64,000 nucleotides of DNA from Phycisphaerae bacterium (lineage in GTDB: Bacteria; Planctomycetota; Phycisphaerae; Phycisphaerales; UBA1924). Position 1 is the stretch's first letter. Each line of letters opens with the position of its first letter. Positions 24,204 through 33,992 of this stretch are shown piece after piece. Where the stretch lies: assembly GCA_016794925.1 (NCBI GenBank), contig JAEUIW010000001.1, positions 186,001 to 250,000 of the forward strand, written 5' to 3'. Under the pieces are notes generated by a model that had not been told where the DNA came from, made no database searches, and saw only the letters and a program-made list of their open reading frames with translations. Made by a program: the position numbers and the translations under genes.

Positions 24204-25886
24204 ATGCAGGACACGATCATCATCCGGCGGGCGTTGCTGAGTGTTTCCGACAAGGCGGGCCTGGTCGAGCTGGCGAGGGCGCTGCACGAGCGCGGCGTGG
24301 AGTTGGTGTCCACAGGCGGAACGGCCAAGGCTCTGGCAGGGGCGGGCTTGCCTGTGACCCCGGTGGAACGCCTGACGGGTTTTCCGGAGATGCTCGACGG
24401 GCGCGTGAAGACGCTGCACCCGGCCGTCCACGGCGGGCTGCTGGCCAGGCGCGACAGCACGGAGCACCTCGCCGCGGCGGCGCGCCACGGGCTCCCGCTC
24501 ATCGACATGGTGTGCGTCAATCTCTATCCGTTCGAGCAGACGATCGCGCGGCCGTCGTGCTCCGAAAACGAAGCGATCGAGCACATCGACATCGGCGGGC
24601 CGTCGATGATCCGGTCGGCATCCAAGAACCACGACGCGGTGGTGGTGCTCACCAGCCCGGGCCAGTATGCACGGTTCCTCGAGGAGTTCCGGACGCGGTG
24701 CGGCGGCACGGGCCCCGCGTTGCGGGCGGCGCTCGCCGCGGAGGCGTTCGCGTTGACGGCCCGGTACGACGGGGCCATCGCCGCGTATCTCTCGAGCCGG
24801 AGCATGTCGGTGGAGCCCCCCGCCACTCGGGCATGGGAAGGCTCGTCGATGCCGGAGGTACTGTCGCTGCGGCTGCGTCTCGCGGCCTCGTTGCGGTACG
24901 GCGAGAACCCGCATCAGCGCGCGGCGCTGTACCGCGAGGACGGGGACGCCTCCGTGTCCGTGGCCTCATGCTCACAGTTGCACGGCAAGGAACTCTCGTA
25001 CAACAACCTGCACGACGCGGCGGCGGCGCTCGATCTGGCACGTGCGTTGGCGGAGCGTTCGGGGGCCTGCGGGGCCTGCGTGATCAAGCACGCGAACCCG
25101 TGCGGGGCGTGCGTGGGTGAATCCGCGGATTGTGCGATCGCGGGCGCCCTGGCCGGGGATCCCGTCGCGGCGTACGGGGGGATCCTGGCGTGCTCGGGGA
25201 TGATCGACGATCCCGCCGCGGCCCGCTTGGCGGCCCGAGACGTGTTTCTCGAGGTCATAGTCGCGGCGGGGTTCACGCCTTTGGCGTTGGCCGCGCTGCG
25301 GGCGCGGAGCGCGAGCGTGCGTCTGCTGGCGTTCGGCGCCGGGAGCGCGGCACGTTCCGCGGACCGTGACGCGAGCCCCCACGCGAGCGGGCTGTCGGGG
25401 CTGCGGCTGCGGTCCATCACGGGGGGCGTGCTGGTCCAGACGAACGACGACGCGCTGCGCGCGCCCGAGGACTGGGAGCACAGGGCCGGTCCGCGTGCCA
25501 GCGGGGAACAGCTCGCGGCGGCGGCGATGGTGGAGGTCATGGTTCGCGCCATGAACTCGAACGCCGTGGCGATCGGCGGTACCGATCGTGACTCGGCGGA
25601 AGGCGGCGCGGCGTCCGTCAGCCTGTTCGGGGCGGGCCTCGGTCAGCTCGATCGGGTCACGGCGTGCCGCCTGGCAACCGAGAAAGCGGGGCCGCGCGCG
25701 ATCGGCGCCGCGGCGGTCTCCGATGCGTTCTTTCCGTTCGCGGACGGCCCCGCTCTGTTGGTGAATGCGGGAGTGAAGGTCCTTGTCCACCCGGGCGGAT
25801 CCAAGCGGGACGACGATACGTTCGCGCTGTGCGTCACGCACGGCGTCTCTTGCTACGTCACGGGGATACGGCATTTCCGGCATTAG
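24204..25886 (+). CDS. purH: bifunctional AICAR transformylase/IMP cyclohydrolase
   Basis: 560 residues, slightly longer than the usual about 525. It has an N-terminal MGS-like IMP cyclohydrolase (RRALLSVSDKAGLVELA, STGGTAKAL, GRVKTLHPAVHGGLLARR) and a C-terminal AICAR transformylase (RYGENPHQRAALY, then ACVIKHANPCGA and a SDAFFPFADG terminal motif). It catalyses the last two steps of IMP synthesis. The ATG at 24204 gives the canonical N-terminus. An 831-codon frame from 23391 runs through the previous gene and is not coding there. Confidence 0.96.
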   Translation: MQDTIIIRRALLSVSDKAGLVELARALHERGVELVSTGGTAKALAGAGLPVTPVERLTGFPEMLDGRVKTLHPAVHGGLLARRDSTEHLAAAARHGLPLIDMVCVNLYPFEQTIARPSCSENEAIEHIDIGGPSMIRSASKNHDAVVVLTSPGQYARFLEEFRTRCGGTGPALRAALAAEAFALTARYDGAIAAYLSSRSMSVEPPATRAWEGSSMPEVLSLRLRLAASLRYGENPHQRAALYREDGDASVSVASCSQLHGKELSYNNLHDAAAALDLARALAERSGACGACVIKHANPCGACVGESADCAIAGALAGDPVAAYGGILACSGMIDDPAAARLAARDVFLEVIVAAGFTPLALAALRARSASVRLLAFGAGSAARSADRDASPHASGLSGLRLRSITGGVLVQTNDDALRAPEDWEHRAGPRASGEQLAAAAMVEVMVRAMNSNAVAIGGTDRDSAEGGAASVSLFGAGLGQLDRVTACRLATEKAGPRAIGAAAVSDAFFPFADGPALLVNAGVKVLVHPGGSKRDDDTFALCVTHGVSCYVTGIRHFRH

Positions 25887-26025
25887 CGTGTGACGGAACG
25901 GCGACGCGACGGCACGCGATCCGCCGCACGGGAAGTTGTCGGAGGGGGCTAGATCGCATCGCTCGCTTCGGGTACCCTTTTCGTGCCTTTCGGACGGACC
26001 CGATGGTCCGACAGGCAAGGTGTCC

Positions 26026-26763
26026 ATGGCCTCGCCAAAGACGAAGCGCGCACGGGTGGATCCGATCGACGTGGACGGCGTCGACGAGGGGGCGTTGTCG
26101 CTGGACGCGACGGTGATCGGCGGATCGATCCTGACGGGCGGGCTGGCCAGCGCGCTCGATTGCAAGGTGCTTGTTCTCAACAAGATGTACCTGGCGGTGC
26201 GCGTGATCTCGGCCCGGCGCGCCTTCTCGCTGTTGCTGCGCGACCTGGCGGAGGTCATCCACGTCGACAACGGGCAGTACGTGAATTATGACTTCGGTTC
26301 CTGGGCCGACCTGGCGGAGGTGCAGAAGACATTCGAGCCCGAGAAGCACGACTGGGTCCGCACGGTCCGGTTCGACATCGCCGTCCCGCGGGTCATCCGC
26401 CTGCTCGGGTACGACCGGTTGCCGGCGCAGATCGTGAAGTTGAACCGGCGGAATCTCTTCGCCCGCGATCGCAACCAGTGCCAGTATTGCGGCAGGCATT
26501 TCTCCACGAACGAGCTCTCAATCGATCACGTCCGGCCGCGCACGCTCGGTGGCGGGGATTCGTGGGAGAACCTGGTGTGCGCGTGCGTGCGCTGCAACGC
26601 CCGCAAGGGCGGCCGCACGCCCGATCAGGCGGGCATGACGCTGGTGCGCCAGCCGGTCTGCCCGAGGCGCAACCCGCTCATTTCGCTTCGATTGGGGCAG
26701 GATCGCTACTCGTCCTGGAAGACGTTCCTCGACAACGCGTATTGGTCGGTCGAGCTGAAATGA
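26026..26763 (+). CDS. HNH endonuclease family protein
   Basis: 245 residues. The C-terminal half is a cysteine-supported HNH domain: NQCQYCGRHF, IDHVRPRTLGG with the catalytic histidine, and ENLVCACVRCNARKGGRT. The N-terminal half (CKVLVLNKMYLAVRVISARRAFSLLL) is the segment that accompanies this housekeeping-type HNH family in many bacteria. Biological role unknown. No restriction, phage or intron genes are nearby. ATG 26026 has AAGGTG upstream. A perfect 6-bp hairpin (CGGACC/GGTCCG, 25995-26010) sits 15 nt before the start. Confidence 0.8.
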   Translation: MASPKTKRARVDPIDVDGVDEGALSLDATVIGGSILTGGLASALDCKVLVLNKMYLAVRVISARRAFSLLLRDLAEVIHVDNGQYVNYDFGSWADLAEVQKTFEPEKHDWVRTVRFDIAVPRVIRLLGYDRLPAQIVKLNRRNLFARDRNQCQYCGRHFSTNELSIDHVRPRTLGGGDSWENLVCACVRCNARKGGRTPDQAGMTLVRQPVCPRRNPLISLRLGQDRYSSWKTFLDNAYWSVELK

Positions 26764-26855
26764 GCCGGGGTTGTCGGTCGATGGTGGCGCGGCGCACGTG
26801 CGTGCGGAGTGCCGCTTCAGGATGCGGGGCCTCGTGTGGCCTGTGGAGTCGAACC

Positions 26856-27137
26856 GTGAAGAGAATTGGCGTGAAGGGGCTGCTCGCGCTCGGCGCGGTG
26901 CTGCTGGCGGTGAACCTGGTGGTTGCTTTCACGAGCCGGGCCGGCGCGCAGCCGTCGGTCCAGCCCGGCCCCAGGGGCCGGTGCGTCGGCCTCGCGTCGG
27001 ACGGCAACCGCGTCTATCGGGCCTTCGAGGACGGGACCGTCGAGGCGATCTGGCCGCGTGCGGACGTCGCGACGAAGGACTACTCGAAGGGCGCGGGCAA
27101 GTGGATCGATGTGACATCGCTCAAGACGGTCAACTGA
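26856..27137 (+). CDS. small exported protein of unknown function
   Basis: 93 residues from a GTG start, with GGAG 8 nt upstream. Residues 1-30 form a signal peptide (VKRIGVKGLLALGAVLLAVNLVVAF, cleavage near AGA). The mature part has SDGNRVYRAFEDGTVEAIWP, which looks like one propeller or SH3-like strand pair, and ends VTSLKTVN. No family recognised. It ends 1 bp before the convergent purL stop. Confidence 0.6.
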   Translation: MKRIGVKGLLALGAVLLAVNLVVAFTSRAGAQPSVQPGPRGRCVGLASDGNRVYRAFEDGTVEAIWPRADVATKDYSKGAGKWIDVTSLKTVN

Positions 27138-27138
27138 T

Positions 27139-30100
27139 CTACCAGTCCAGCGGGCTTCGCCACGCCAACATGAGCCGCGCGACCTCGATCGGCGCTTCGC
27201 CGTTGAACGAGAGGCGGCCCGAATCGTCGAGCGTGCCGATCACACGCGCGGGGATTCCCGCTCGGGCCGCGTCGATGGTGATCTGCCGGGCTTCGGCGGG
27301 CGCGACCTCGAGCACGTAGCGGGAGGGGCCCTCGCCGAACGCCGCGCCCCACGGCAGGTTCGAGCCGGTGCGCGGCAACTCGATGCGAGCGCCCAACGTG
27401 TCACGCCCGCCGCTCGCCGCGATCAGCATCTCGGCCACGGTGGTGAGCGGGCCGCCCTCGGAGACGTCGTGCGCGGCCTCGACGATCCCGCGTTCGATCA
27501 GTGAGGCGACAAACCCCGCGCACCGCGGACCGATCGGGAGGGGTGAGGGGGGCAACGCCCATTCGGTCGCTCCGAGGCCATCGAGCCGGAACAGCGCCGC
27601 GAGGCGCGAGGCGCCCAGCTCGTCTCGGTTCGGGCCGATCAGCACGAGCGCGTTGCCGGGACGCTTGGCGTCCATGGTGATGCAACGTGCCGCATCGGGG
27701 ACGAAGCCGAGCCCGGTGATGAGCAGGGTGTAGGGGATCTCGATGGTCCGGTCGGGCCGGCCCTCGGCGCCGGGGATGTTCAACTGGTTGTTGAGCGAGT
27801 CTTTCCCCGACACGAACGGCGTGCGATAGGCGAGCGCGCCGTCGTAGCAACCCTCGGCCGCGCGAACCAGGGCCCCGAGGTTCCGGGGCTTCCCGCACGA
27901 GGGCCAGCAGAAATTGTCGAGGATCGCGATCCGGCCCGGATCGGCCCCGGCGCACACGAGATTGCGCACGCACTCATCGATCGCGGCGAGCGCCATCAAG
28001 TACGGATCGCCGCCGAGCGCGGGATCCCCCAGCGGCGTCTGCAGCCCGCACGCCAGCGCAATCGCCGACCTCGAGTTCGGGACCGGCGCGACGACGCTCG
28101 CGTCCGAAGGGCCGTGGAGCCCGGGGCCGCACAGGGGCTTGATCAGCGTGTTCCCCTGCACCTCGTGGTCGTACTGACGGATGATCCAGTGCTTGCTGGC
28201 GATGTCGGGGTGGGCGAGGAGCGCGAGCAACGCGTCCGCGAGTGACGCGGGCAAGGGCGTCCGCGCGTCGCGGTCGTGCGGCGGAGGGTGGGTCCCGGGT
28301 GTCGTGGCGGCGGCCCACGTCGCATCGCGAACCGGGGTGGGAATCCCATCGTGCAGAAATGCCATGCTCACGCGGCCGACCTCGCGCCCCCGGTCGTGCA
28401 GCACAAGCTCGGCGTCGGGTGTGCCGAAGCGCCCGAGATCGGCGATCTCAACGTGCTCCTGGGCGCAGATCGCGCGCAGCCGTTCCATGTTCCCGGGCGG
28501 GACCGCGAGGACCATCCGCTCCTGAGCCTCGCTGATCCAGATCTCGTGGTAGCTCAGCCCGTCGTATTTGAGCGGAGCGCGATCGAGGTGGACCTCGGCC
28601 CCGAGTTCCTTGCCCATTTCCCCCACGGCGGAAGAGAAGCCGCCCGCGCCACAGTCGGTGAGGGCGCTGTAGAGCGGTGTGCCGAACTCGTCCCGGGCGC
28701 GCAGCAGCGCGTCGAGCGCGCGTTTCTCCTCGATCGCGTTGCCGATCTGCACCGCGTGGCTGAACTCGTCCGCGCTTGAGTGCTCGAGCTCGGCCGAGGA
28801 GAAGGTCGCGCCGTGGATGCCGTCTCGCCCGGTGCGCCCGCCGAGCGCGACGATCCGGTCGCCGGCTTTCGCCGCGCCGTGTATCAGGTGACGCGGGATC
28901 AAGCCGACGCAACCGCAGAAAACCAGGGGATTGCCGATGTAACGCGGGTCGAACGCGACCGCGCCGGAAACGGTGGGGATCCCCATCCGGTTGCCATAGT
29001 CGCGCACCCCCGCGACGACTTGCGACAGGACCCGGCGCGGATGCAGCGTGCCCGCGGGCACCGCACGGGACGGTGTGTCGGGCGGTGCCACGCAGAAAAC
29101 GTCCGTGGCGGCGATCGGCTTGGCCCCCAGGCCGGTGCCCATGACATCACGGATGCAACCGCCGATGCCGGTGGCCGCTCCGCCGTATGGCTCGAGTGCG
29201 GACGGGTGATTGTGCGTCTCGACCTTGATGCACACCCCGAACTGGTCGTCGAACGCGACCACGCCCGAGTTGTCGCTGAAGACCGAGAGCGTCCAGTTGA
29301 CGCCTTCGCGGATCAGCCGGAAAGTCGCCGCGGCCACCGTGGATTTGAGCAGGTTGCTGATGGTGACGGATCCATCGGCGTGGACCTCGTGCCCCTCGCG
29401 ATCCTGCCACCGGATCCAGTCAGCGGCCAGTGTCTCGCCTTCCGGCCGGTAGCGGATCGTGCTCTTGAGCGTCTTGTGGACGCAGTGCTCGGACCAGGTT
29501 TGGGCGAGTGTTTCGAGTTCGATATCGGTGGGGTTCCGGCCCGCGCGCCGGTATTCCGACTGGATGGCGAGCATTTCTTCGAGCGACAGGAAAAGGTGCG
29601 CGCGGCGTGACAACTCCTGCAGAGCGGCCGCGTCCAACTCGAGGATCGGGATGGTCGTGACCCGCCCATCATGGGGAGTCGTGCGGGCAAACTCGGCCGG
29701 GTGCCAGGGGCCCGCGTGGATGCGGTGAATGATGGGGTTCGCCAGGCTCCGCGCAACCAGGGACTGGGCCTCCGCTGCTGTCAGCCCCCAAAAATCGTAT
29801 CGCCAGCCGGTCGAGACCTCCGGGGTGACTCCCGAGAGCTCGGCAATCGCTCGGGAGACGCTCTGGGCCACGGGGTCCATCACCCCCGGCAGGGGGTGCA
29901 CCTCGACGGTCGAGTCGGGCGCGGGCCCGGCGAACGGGCACGCGGTGCCGATCATGGCGGACTCCGTGACGGGATCCGCGAGCAGTTGTGCGCACGCGCG
30001 ATTCAGCGCTGCGGTGTCGAACGGCGCGCGCAAGAGGTACACCTGCGTCGTACGCACGCGTCGGGGCGTGTAGCCGAGAGCGGTCGCGTCGGCCAGCACG

Positions 30101-30204
30101 CGGTCGGCACGCGCATCGGTGAAGCCCTCGCGCGTGGAGATCTGGACCCGGTGGACCGGGGCGGCGGGAGCCGGCGGGGCGGGAGCGGGCGGACGGGTGG
30201 TCAT
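27139..30204 (-). CDS. purL: phosphoribosylformylglycinamidine synthase, PurL with N-terminal PurS-like repeats
   Basis: 1021 residues. It converts FGAR to FGAM. The first about 175 residues carry two PurS-like segments (VHRVQISTREGFTDARADRV and TVEVHPLPGVMDPVAQSVSRA), each followed by an ARSLANPII/AQLLADPVT element. PurL proper follows: catalytic-site motif WSEHCVHKT, ETHNHPSALEPYGGAATGIGG, then a second half with DNFCWPSCGKP and HDVSEGGPL. There is no C-terminal PurQ glutaminase, so a separate PurQ is expected elsewhere. It is divergent from rnhA (50-bp spacer). Confidence 0.93.
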   Translation of the reverse strand: MTTRPPAPAPPAPAAPVHRVQISTREGFTDARADRVLADATALGYTPRRVRTTQVYLLRAPFDTAALNRACAQLLADPVTESAMIGTACPFAGPAPDSTVEVHPLPGVMDPVAQSVSRAIAELSGVTPEVSTGWRYDFWGLTAAEAQSLVARSLANPIIHRIHAGPWHPAEFARTTPHDGRVTTIPILELDAAALQELSRRAHLFLSLEEMLAIQSEYRRAGRNPTDIELETLAQTWSEHCVHKTLKSTIRYRPEGETLAADWIRWQDREGHEVHADGSVTISNLLKSTVAAATFRLIREGVNWTLSVFSDNSGVVAFDDQFGVCIKVETHNHPSALEPYGGAATGIGGCIRDVMGTGLGAKPIAATDVFCVAPPDTPSRAVPAGTLHPRRVLSQVVAGVRDYGNRMGIPTVSGAVAFDPRYIGNPLVFCGCVGLIPRHLIHGAAKAGDRIVALGGRTGRDGIHGATFSSAELEHSSADEFSHAVQIGNAIEEKRALDALLRARDEFGTPLYSALTDCGAGGFSSAVGEMGKELGAEVHLDRAPLKYDGLSYHEIWISEAQERMVLAVPPGNMERLRAICAQEHVEIADLGRFGTPDAELVLHDRGREVGRVSMAFLHDGIPTPVRDATWAAATTPGTHPPPHDRDARTPLPASLADALLALLAHPDIASKHWIIRQYDHEVQGNTLIKPLCGPGLHGPSDASVVAPVPNSRSAIALACGLQTPLGDPALGGDPYLMALAAIDECVRNLVCAGADPGRIAILDNFCWPSCGKPRNLGALVRAAEGCYDGALAYRTPFVSGKDSLNNQLNIPGAEGRPDRTIEIPYTLLITGLGFVPDAARCITMDAKRPGNALVLIGPNRDELGASRLAALFRLDGLGATEWALPPSPLPIGPRCAGFVASLIERGIVEAAHDVSEGGPLTTVAEMLIAASGGRDTLGARIELPRTGSNLPWGAAFGEGPSRYVLEVAPAEARQITIDAARAGIPARVIGTLDDSGRLSFNGEAPIEVARLMLAWRSPLDW

Positions 30205-30254
30205 CGCGGGATCCTAGCGACGAGCCCGGCGGGGTCTTTGGCTAGAGTTGCGCC

Positions 30255-30719
30255 ATGCCACACGAGGCCAAGCCTCTGGTCGAGTTGTTCACCGACGGCG
30301 CGTGTTCAGGGAACCCGGGCCCTGGGGGATGGGGGTACGTTCTCCGGCATCCGGTCAGTGGCGTGGAGCGTGAGGGGAGCGGCGGCGAGGCGGCGACCAC
30401 CAACAACCGAATGGAACTCGCGGCCGTGATCGAGGGGCTGCGGGCGCTGCGGGTGCCTTCCCGGGTCGAGTTGCACTCCGACTCGAAGTACGTGCTGCAG
30501 GGCCTCGAGGAGTGGCTTGACCAGTGGAAGGCGCGGGGGTGGCGTACGGCGGGGAAAAAGCCGGTGAAGAACTCCGAACTCTGGCGGGAATTGGACGTGC
30601 TGCGCGCGCGGCACGAGTTGCGGTTCCACTGGGTGCGCGGTCACGCCGGGCACCCCGAGAATGAGCGGTGCGATCGCCTCGCCGTGGAAGCGTCCCGCCA
30701 GTTCGGCGCGCCCGTGTAA
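30255..30719 (+). CDS. rnhA: ribonuclease HI
   Basis: 154 residues, normal length. It degrades RNA in RNA-DNA hybrids. Catalytic acids are in [18 protein letters not shown] (first Asp), [13 protein letters not shown] (Glu), [11 protein letters not shown] (Asp) and the C-terminal NERCDRLA (Asp), and the basic handle region ([15 protein letters not shown]) is present. It is transcribed divergently from purL and followed by pilT after 145 bp. Confidence 0.95.
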   Translation: MPHEAKPLVELFTDGACSGNPGPGGWGYVLRHPVSGVEREGSGGEAATTNNRMELAAVIEGLRALRVPSRVELHSDSKYVLQGLEEWLDQWKARGWRTAGKKPVKNSELWRELDVLRARHELRFHWVRGHAGHPENERCDRLAVEASRQFGAPV

Positions 30720-30864
30720 TCGGGCCGCGCACACCGTACGTCCGTTGCATCCGTCATGTCCCGGCCCCAATGGGGTGGGTCGGATGATTCCCGGTCGTGG
30801 CACGGTCGATGAGGATTTCGTCTTTGTTGATGAGGAGCGAGAACTCTCCCGGGAGCGACGCGCC

Positions 30865-31920
30865 ATGGACCTGCACGGAATTCTCAAGTCGGCGATTGAC
30901 CACGACGCTTCGGACGTGCACTTGGTGGCGGGCCATCCCCCGGTGATGCGGGTGCATACCGAGCTGATCGCGATGGACTATCCGGAGCTCTCGCCGGCGG
31001 ACGTGCGCGGCTTCCTGGAGCGGATGGCCCCAAAGGAATCGCGGGAGCGTTTCGAGCAGCAGCGTGACTCAGACTTTTCCTACGCTGCGGAGGGGTTGGC
31101 GCGGTACCGCGTGAACGCGCACATGCAGCGTGCGGCGGTGGCGCTGGCGATGCGCGTGGTGAAAACCAAGGTGCCGCCTCTGGAGAAGCTGGGTTTGCCG
31201 GAGGTGATCTCCCGCCTGACGTATCTGCCGCGCGGGCTGGTGCTCGTGACGGGGGGCACGGGGTCGGGCAAGAGCACGACGCTTGCGGCGATGATCGGTG
31301 AGATGAACCGGCGCTACTCGAAGCACATCATCACGCTCGAGGACCCGGTCGAGTACACGTTCACGTCGGACAAGAGCCTGATCGAGCAGCGGGAGCTTGG
31401 GCAGGACATGCCGACGTTCGCCTCGGCGTTGAAGCACGCGCTGCGGCAGGACCCCGACATCATCCTGGTGGGCGAGATGCGCGACCTTGAGACGACCGCG
31501 CTGGCGATCACCGCGGCCGAGACCGGGCATCTGGTTCTGAGCACGCTGCACACGAACAGCGCGGCGCAGACCGTCGAGCGCATCGTGGACATGTACCCGT
31601 CGGGGCAGCAGAACCAGATTCGCTCGATGCTGGCGAACACCCTTCAGGCGGTGGTGACGCAAACGCTCTTCAGCCGGATCGACCAGCCCGGGATGGTGCC
31701 CGGAGTGGAGGTGTTGCTGTGCACGCCGGCGGTTCGCAACCTGATCCGTGAAGCGCGAACGTTTGAGATTCCGAACGTCATCGACACGAACCGGATGATC
31801 GGCATGATGAGCCTGGACACGTCGATCGCGCAGTTGTACTTCAACGGCATGATCTCGCGGGAGGAAGCGGTGAGCCAGGCGGTGCATCCCGAGAAACTGG
31901 AGCGGCAGCTGGCGGCGTGA
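30865..31920 (+). CDS. pilT: type IV pilus retraction ATPase PilT
   Basis: 351 residues, PilT length. Walker A GGTGSGKSTT, Asp box ITLEDPVEY, Walker B DIILVGEMRD and His box LVLSTLHTNSA are all present, with the PilT start MDLHGILKSAIDHDASDVHL. It powers pilus retraction and twitching. ATG 30865 is preceded by GGGAG; the frame opening at 30661 overlaps rnhA. No PilB extension ATPase is in the window. Confidence 0.95.
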   Translation: MDLHGILKSAIDHDASDVHLVAGHPPVMRVHTELIAMDYPELSPADVRGFLERMAPKESRERFEQQRDSDFSYAAEGLARYRVNAHMQRAAVALAMRVVKTKVPPLEKLGLPEVISRLTYLPRGLVLVTGGTGSGKSTTLAAMIGEMNRRYSKHIITLEDPVEYTFTSDKSLIEQRELGQDMPTFASALKHALRQDPDIILVGEMRDLETTALAITAAETGHLVLSTLHTNSAAQTVERIVDMYPSGQQNQIRSMLANTLQAVVTQTLFSRIDQPGMVPGVEVLLCTPAVRNLIREARTFEIPNVIDTNRMIGMMSLDTSIAQLYFNGMISREEAVSQAVHPEKLERQLAA

Positions 31921-32006
31921 TCGGGGCGTCGGGAACGGCACGGGTCGTCGGCGGTGGGCAGCGCCGCGGAGCGGTGGCGGGAGCGGGGGCGTCGGGGTAA
32001 GCCAGC

Positions 32007-33236
32007 ATGGGCAACTACAGGTACCAGGTCCGGAGCGGCGCGGGGCAGGTTGTGAGCGGCGTGGTCTTCGCCGAGAGCGTGACGGCCGCGGCGGCGGTGC
32101 TGCGCGCGCAGGGCCAGCAGGTGGTGTCGATCAACGCGGCGGAGGAGGGTGGCGCGACGCGATCGGCGCTGCTCGAGCGCCTGCGGTCGTTGAACGCGGG
32201 GCGGCCCAAGCCCAAGCACGTGCTGGACTTCACGACGCAGCTCGCGGTGATGATCCGCGCGGGGATCAACCTGCGTGCGGCGCTGGAGGGGATCGCGGAC
32301 CAGACCGAACACCCCGTCTTCAAGAAGGTGATCCTGCAGTTGAAGGCCGATGTGGAGTCCGGCAAGCAATTCAGCCAGGCGCTGCAGCGGAACCCCAGGC
32401 TGTTCGGTCCGTTGTACATCAACATGGTGCGAGCGAGCGAGATGTCCGGCGCGTTCGCGGAGATGCTGGACCGCATCGCCGCGTACATCGGGCAGGAGAT
32501 CGAGACGCGCAAGATGGTGATCGGCGCGGCGATCTACCCGGGCGTGATCGCCACGATGGCGGTCGGCGTCACGGTGTTCCTGCTCACGTTCGTGCTGCCG
32601 AAGTTCGCGGGGATCTTCAAAGGGAAAGAGGAGGTTCTGCCCTGGTCGACGAAATTCCTGCTGGGGCTGAGCGATTTCATGGTGGCGAACTGGATCTACC
32701 TCCTCGCCGCGGCGGCGGGCGTGGGCGGCGCGCTCTTCGCGTTCGCGCGGACGGAGCTGGGGGGCTTCGTCCTCGACAAACTGAAGCTGACCATCCCCGT
32801 GGTGCGGGCGATGTTCCGGGCGCTGTACATCAGCCGCGGGCTGCAGACGATGGGCCAGCTCGTGAACGCGGGCGTGCCGCTGCTGGACACGCTGGCCATC
32901 ACGGGGGACGTTTCGGGCAACCGTCTTTACGAGGGACTCTGGCGGACGGTGCATGTGAACGTGAAGCAGGGCAAGAAGATCGCCAACCCGCTCACCAAGA
33001 GCCGGTTGCTGCCGCGCGCGGTCGTGCAGATGATCGCCGCGGGGGAGGAATCGGGCAAGCTCGGGGAGGTTCTGGACGAGATCAGCGCGTACTACGCCAA
33101 GCAGCTCAAGGACCACATCAAGGCGGTGACCTCGATGATCGAGCCGATCATGATCGTGTGCATGGGCAGTGTCGTGGGTTTCATCGCGATGGCCGTCATC
33201 TTGCCGATTTTCAAGATGAGCGCCATCGTCAAGTGA
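32007..33236 (+). CDS. pilC: type IV pilus inner-membrane platform protein PilC
   Basis: 409 residues. Two T2SSF domains (about 70-195 and 275-400) with three membrane segments. Typical motifs are FTTQLAVMIRAGINLRAALEGI, VRASEMSGAFAEMLDRIA, and in the second copy MGQLVNAGVPLLDTL and IAAGEESGKLGEVLDEISAYY. PilC couples the motor ATPases to pilin. The N-terminus (YRYQVRSGAGQVVSGVVFAE) is the usual small domain. The 86-bp gap after pilT suggests one operon. Confidence 0.93.
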   Translation: MGNYRYQVRSGAGQVVSGVVFAESVTAAAAVLRAQGQQVVSINAAEEGGATRSALLERLRSLNAGRPKPKHVLDFTTQLAVMIRAGINLRAALEGIADQTEHPVFKKVILQLKADVESGKQFSQALQRNPRLFGPLYINMVRASEMSGAFAEMLDRIAAYIGQEIETRKMVIGAAIYPGVIATMAVGVTVFLLTFVLPKFAGIFKGKEEVLPWSTKFLLGLSDFMVANWIYLLAAAAGVGGALFAFARTELGGFVLDKLKLTIPVVRAMFRALYISRGLQTMGQLVNAGVPLLDTLAITGDVSGNRLYEGLWRTVHVNVKQGKKIANPLTKSRLLPRAVVQMIAAGEESGKLGEVLDEISAYYAKQLKDHIKAVTSMIEPIMIVCMGSVVGFIAMAVILPIFKMSAIVK

Positions 33237-33311
33237 TGGCGTCGGCGAATCTCGGGAGGCGCGCCGGGCGCGGACGGCGGCGAGTGGCAACGGGACGGGG
33301 GAGGAGGCGGC

Positions 33312-33980
33312 ATGGTGCGGTCCATGGGTGCGAAGCGGGCCTGCGCGAGGGGGTTCACGCTGATCGAGGCGTCCCTGGCGATCGTCATCGTGGGCGTCGC
33401 GGTGCTGGCGCTGGTCGAGGCACAATCCTCGTTCTTGCGCACCAACGCGTGGTCGACGCAATCGGCAACCGGGACGTACCTCGCCAACGAGATCCGCGAG
33501 CTGTCGCGGACGTTCACGCGGCATGATCCGGTGACGAGCATCTGGGTAGAGACCGACGGGAGCTCGAGCATTCTGCGCGGATGGGGGCCGGAGGCGGGCG
33601 AGTTGTCGTCCGCGGATTTCGATGACCTGGACGATCTCGACGGGCTCCGCTTCGGGGAGGGGGGCAATCAGGCGGGTCCGATCGACGGCTTCGGGAACGT
33701 GATCCCGCAGCTCAACCCGGACGGGACGGTCGAGCTCGATTCGCAGGGCAATCCGGTACCGATGCGGGGCTGGTCGCAGGAGGTCCGCGTCGAGAAAGTG
33801 GATCCGTTCAACAACTCGCTCGTCCGCGACAAGTCGTATTTGGTCGCGGCGGTTCCGCCGGATTTTCCGGGTCGGGCGGTCGACGGGTTCCCGCTCCGGG
33901 TGACGGTGATCGTGCGGTACCGCGGGGACTTCGACCCGGAGGCGTTGGAGATGGCACGGGTGGTGTGGATCGTACCTTGA
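33312..33980 (+). CDS. prepilin-like minor pilin (PilV/GspI type)
   Basis: 222 residues. The class III prepilin signal is ARG-FTLIEASLAIVIVGVAVLAL, cut after G14 and with Glu at mature position 5. The C-terminal part is globular, with an acidic stretch (SADFDDLDDLDGLRFGEG) and no cysteine pair. Probably a minor pilin that primes or tips the pilus. GAGGAGG lies just before the ATG. The next gene follows after 12 bp. Confidence 0.8.
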   Translation: MVRSMGAKRACARGFTLIEASLAIVIVGVAVLALVEAQSSFLRTNAWSTQSATGTYLANEIRELSRTFTRHDPVTSIWVETDGSSSILRGWGPEAGELSSADFDDLDDLDGLRFGEGGNQAGPIDGFGNVIPQLNPDGTVELDSQGNPVPMRGWSQEVRVEKVDPFNNSLVRDKSYLVAAVPPDFPGRAVDGFPLRVTVIVRYRGDFDPEALEMARVVWIVP

Positions 33981-33992
33981 GGGGGAGGCCGT

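Noticed and set aside
25995-26010. 6-bp hairpin CGGACC/GGTCCG before the HNH gene as a terminator or riboswitch
   Set aside because: No T-tract and too short for a known riboswitch; probably a simple leader hairpin.
26026-26763. HNH gene as part of a restriction or anti-phage system
   Set aside because: No methylase, helicase or effector gene is adjacent, and the N-terminal segment is typical of a widespread housekeeping HNH family.
30798-30813. TGGCACG upstream of pilT as a sigma-54 promoter
   Set aside because: The -24 half matches, but the -12 half reads ATGA instead of TTGC and lacks the GC.
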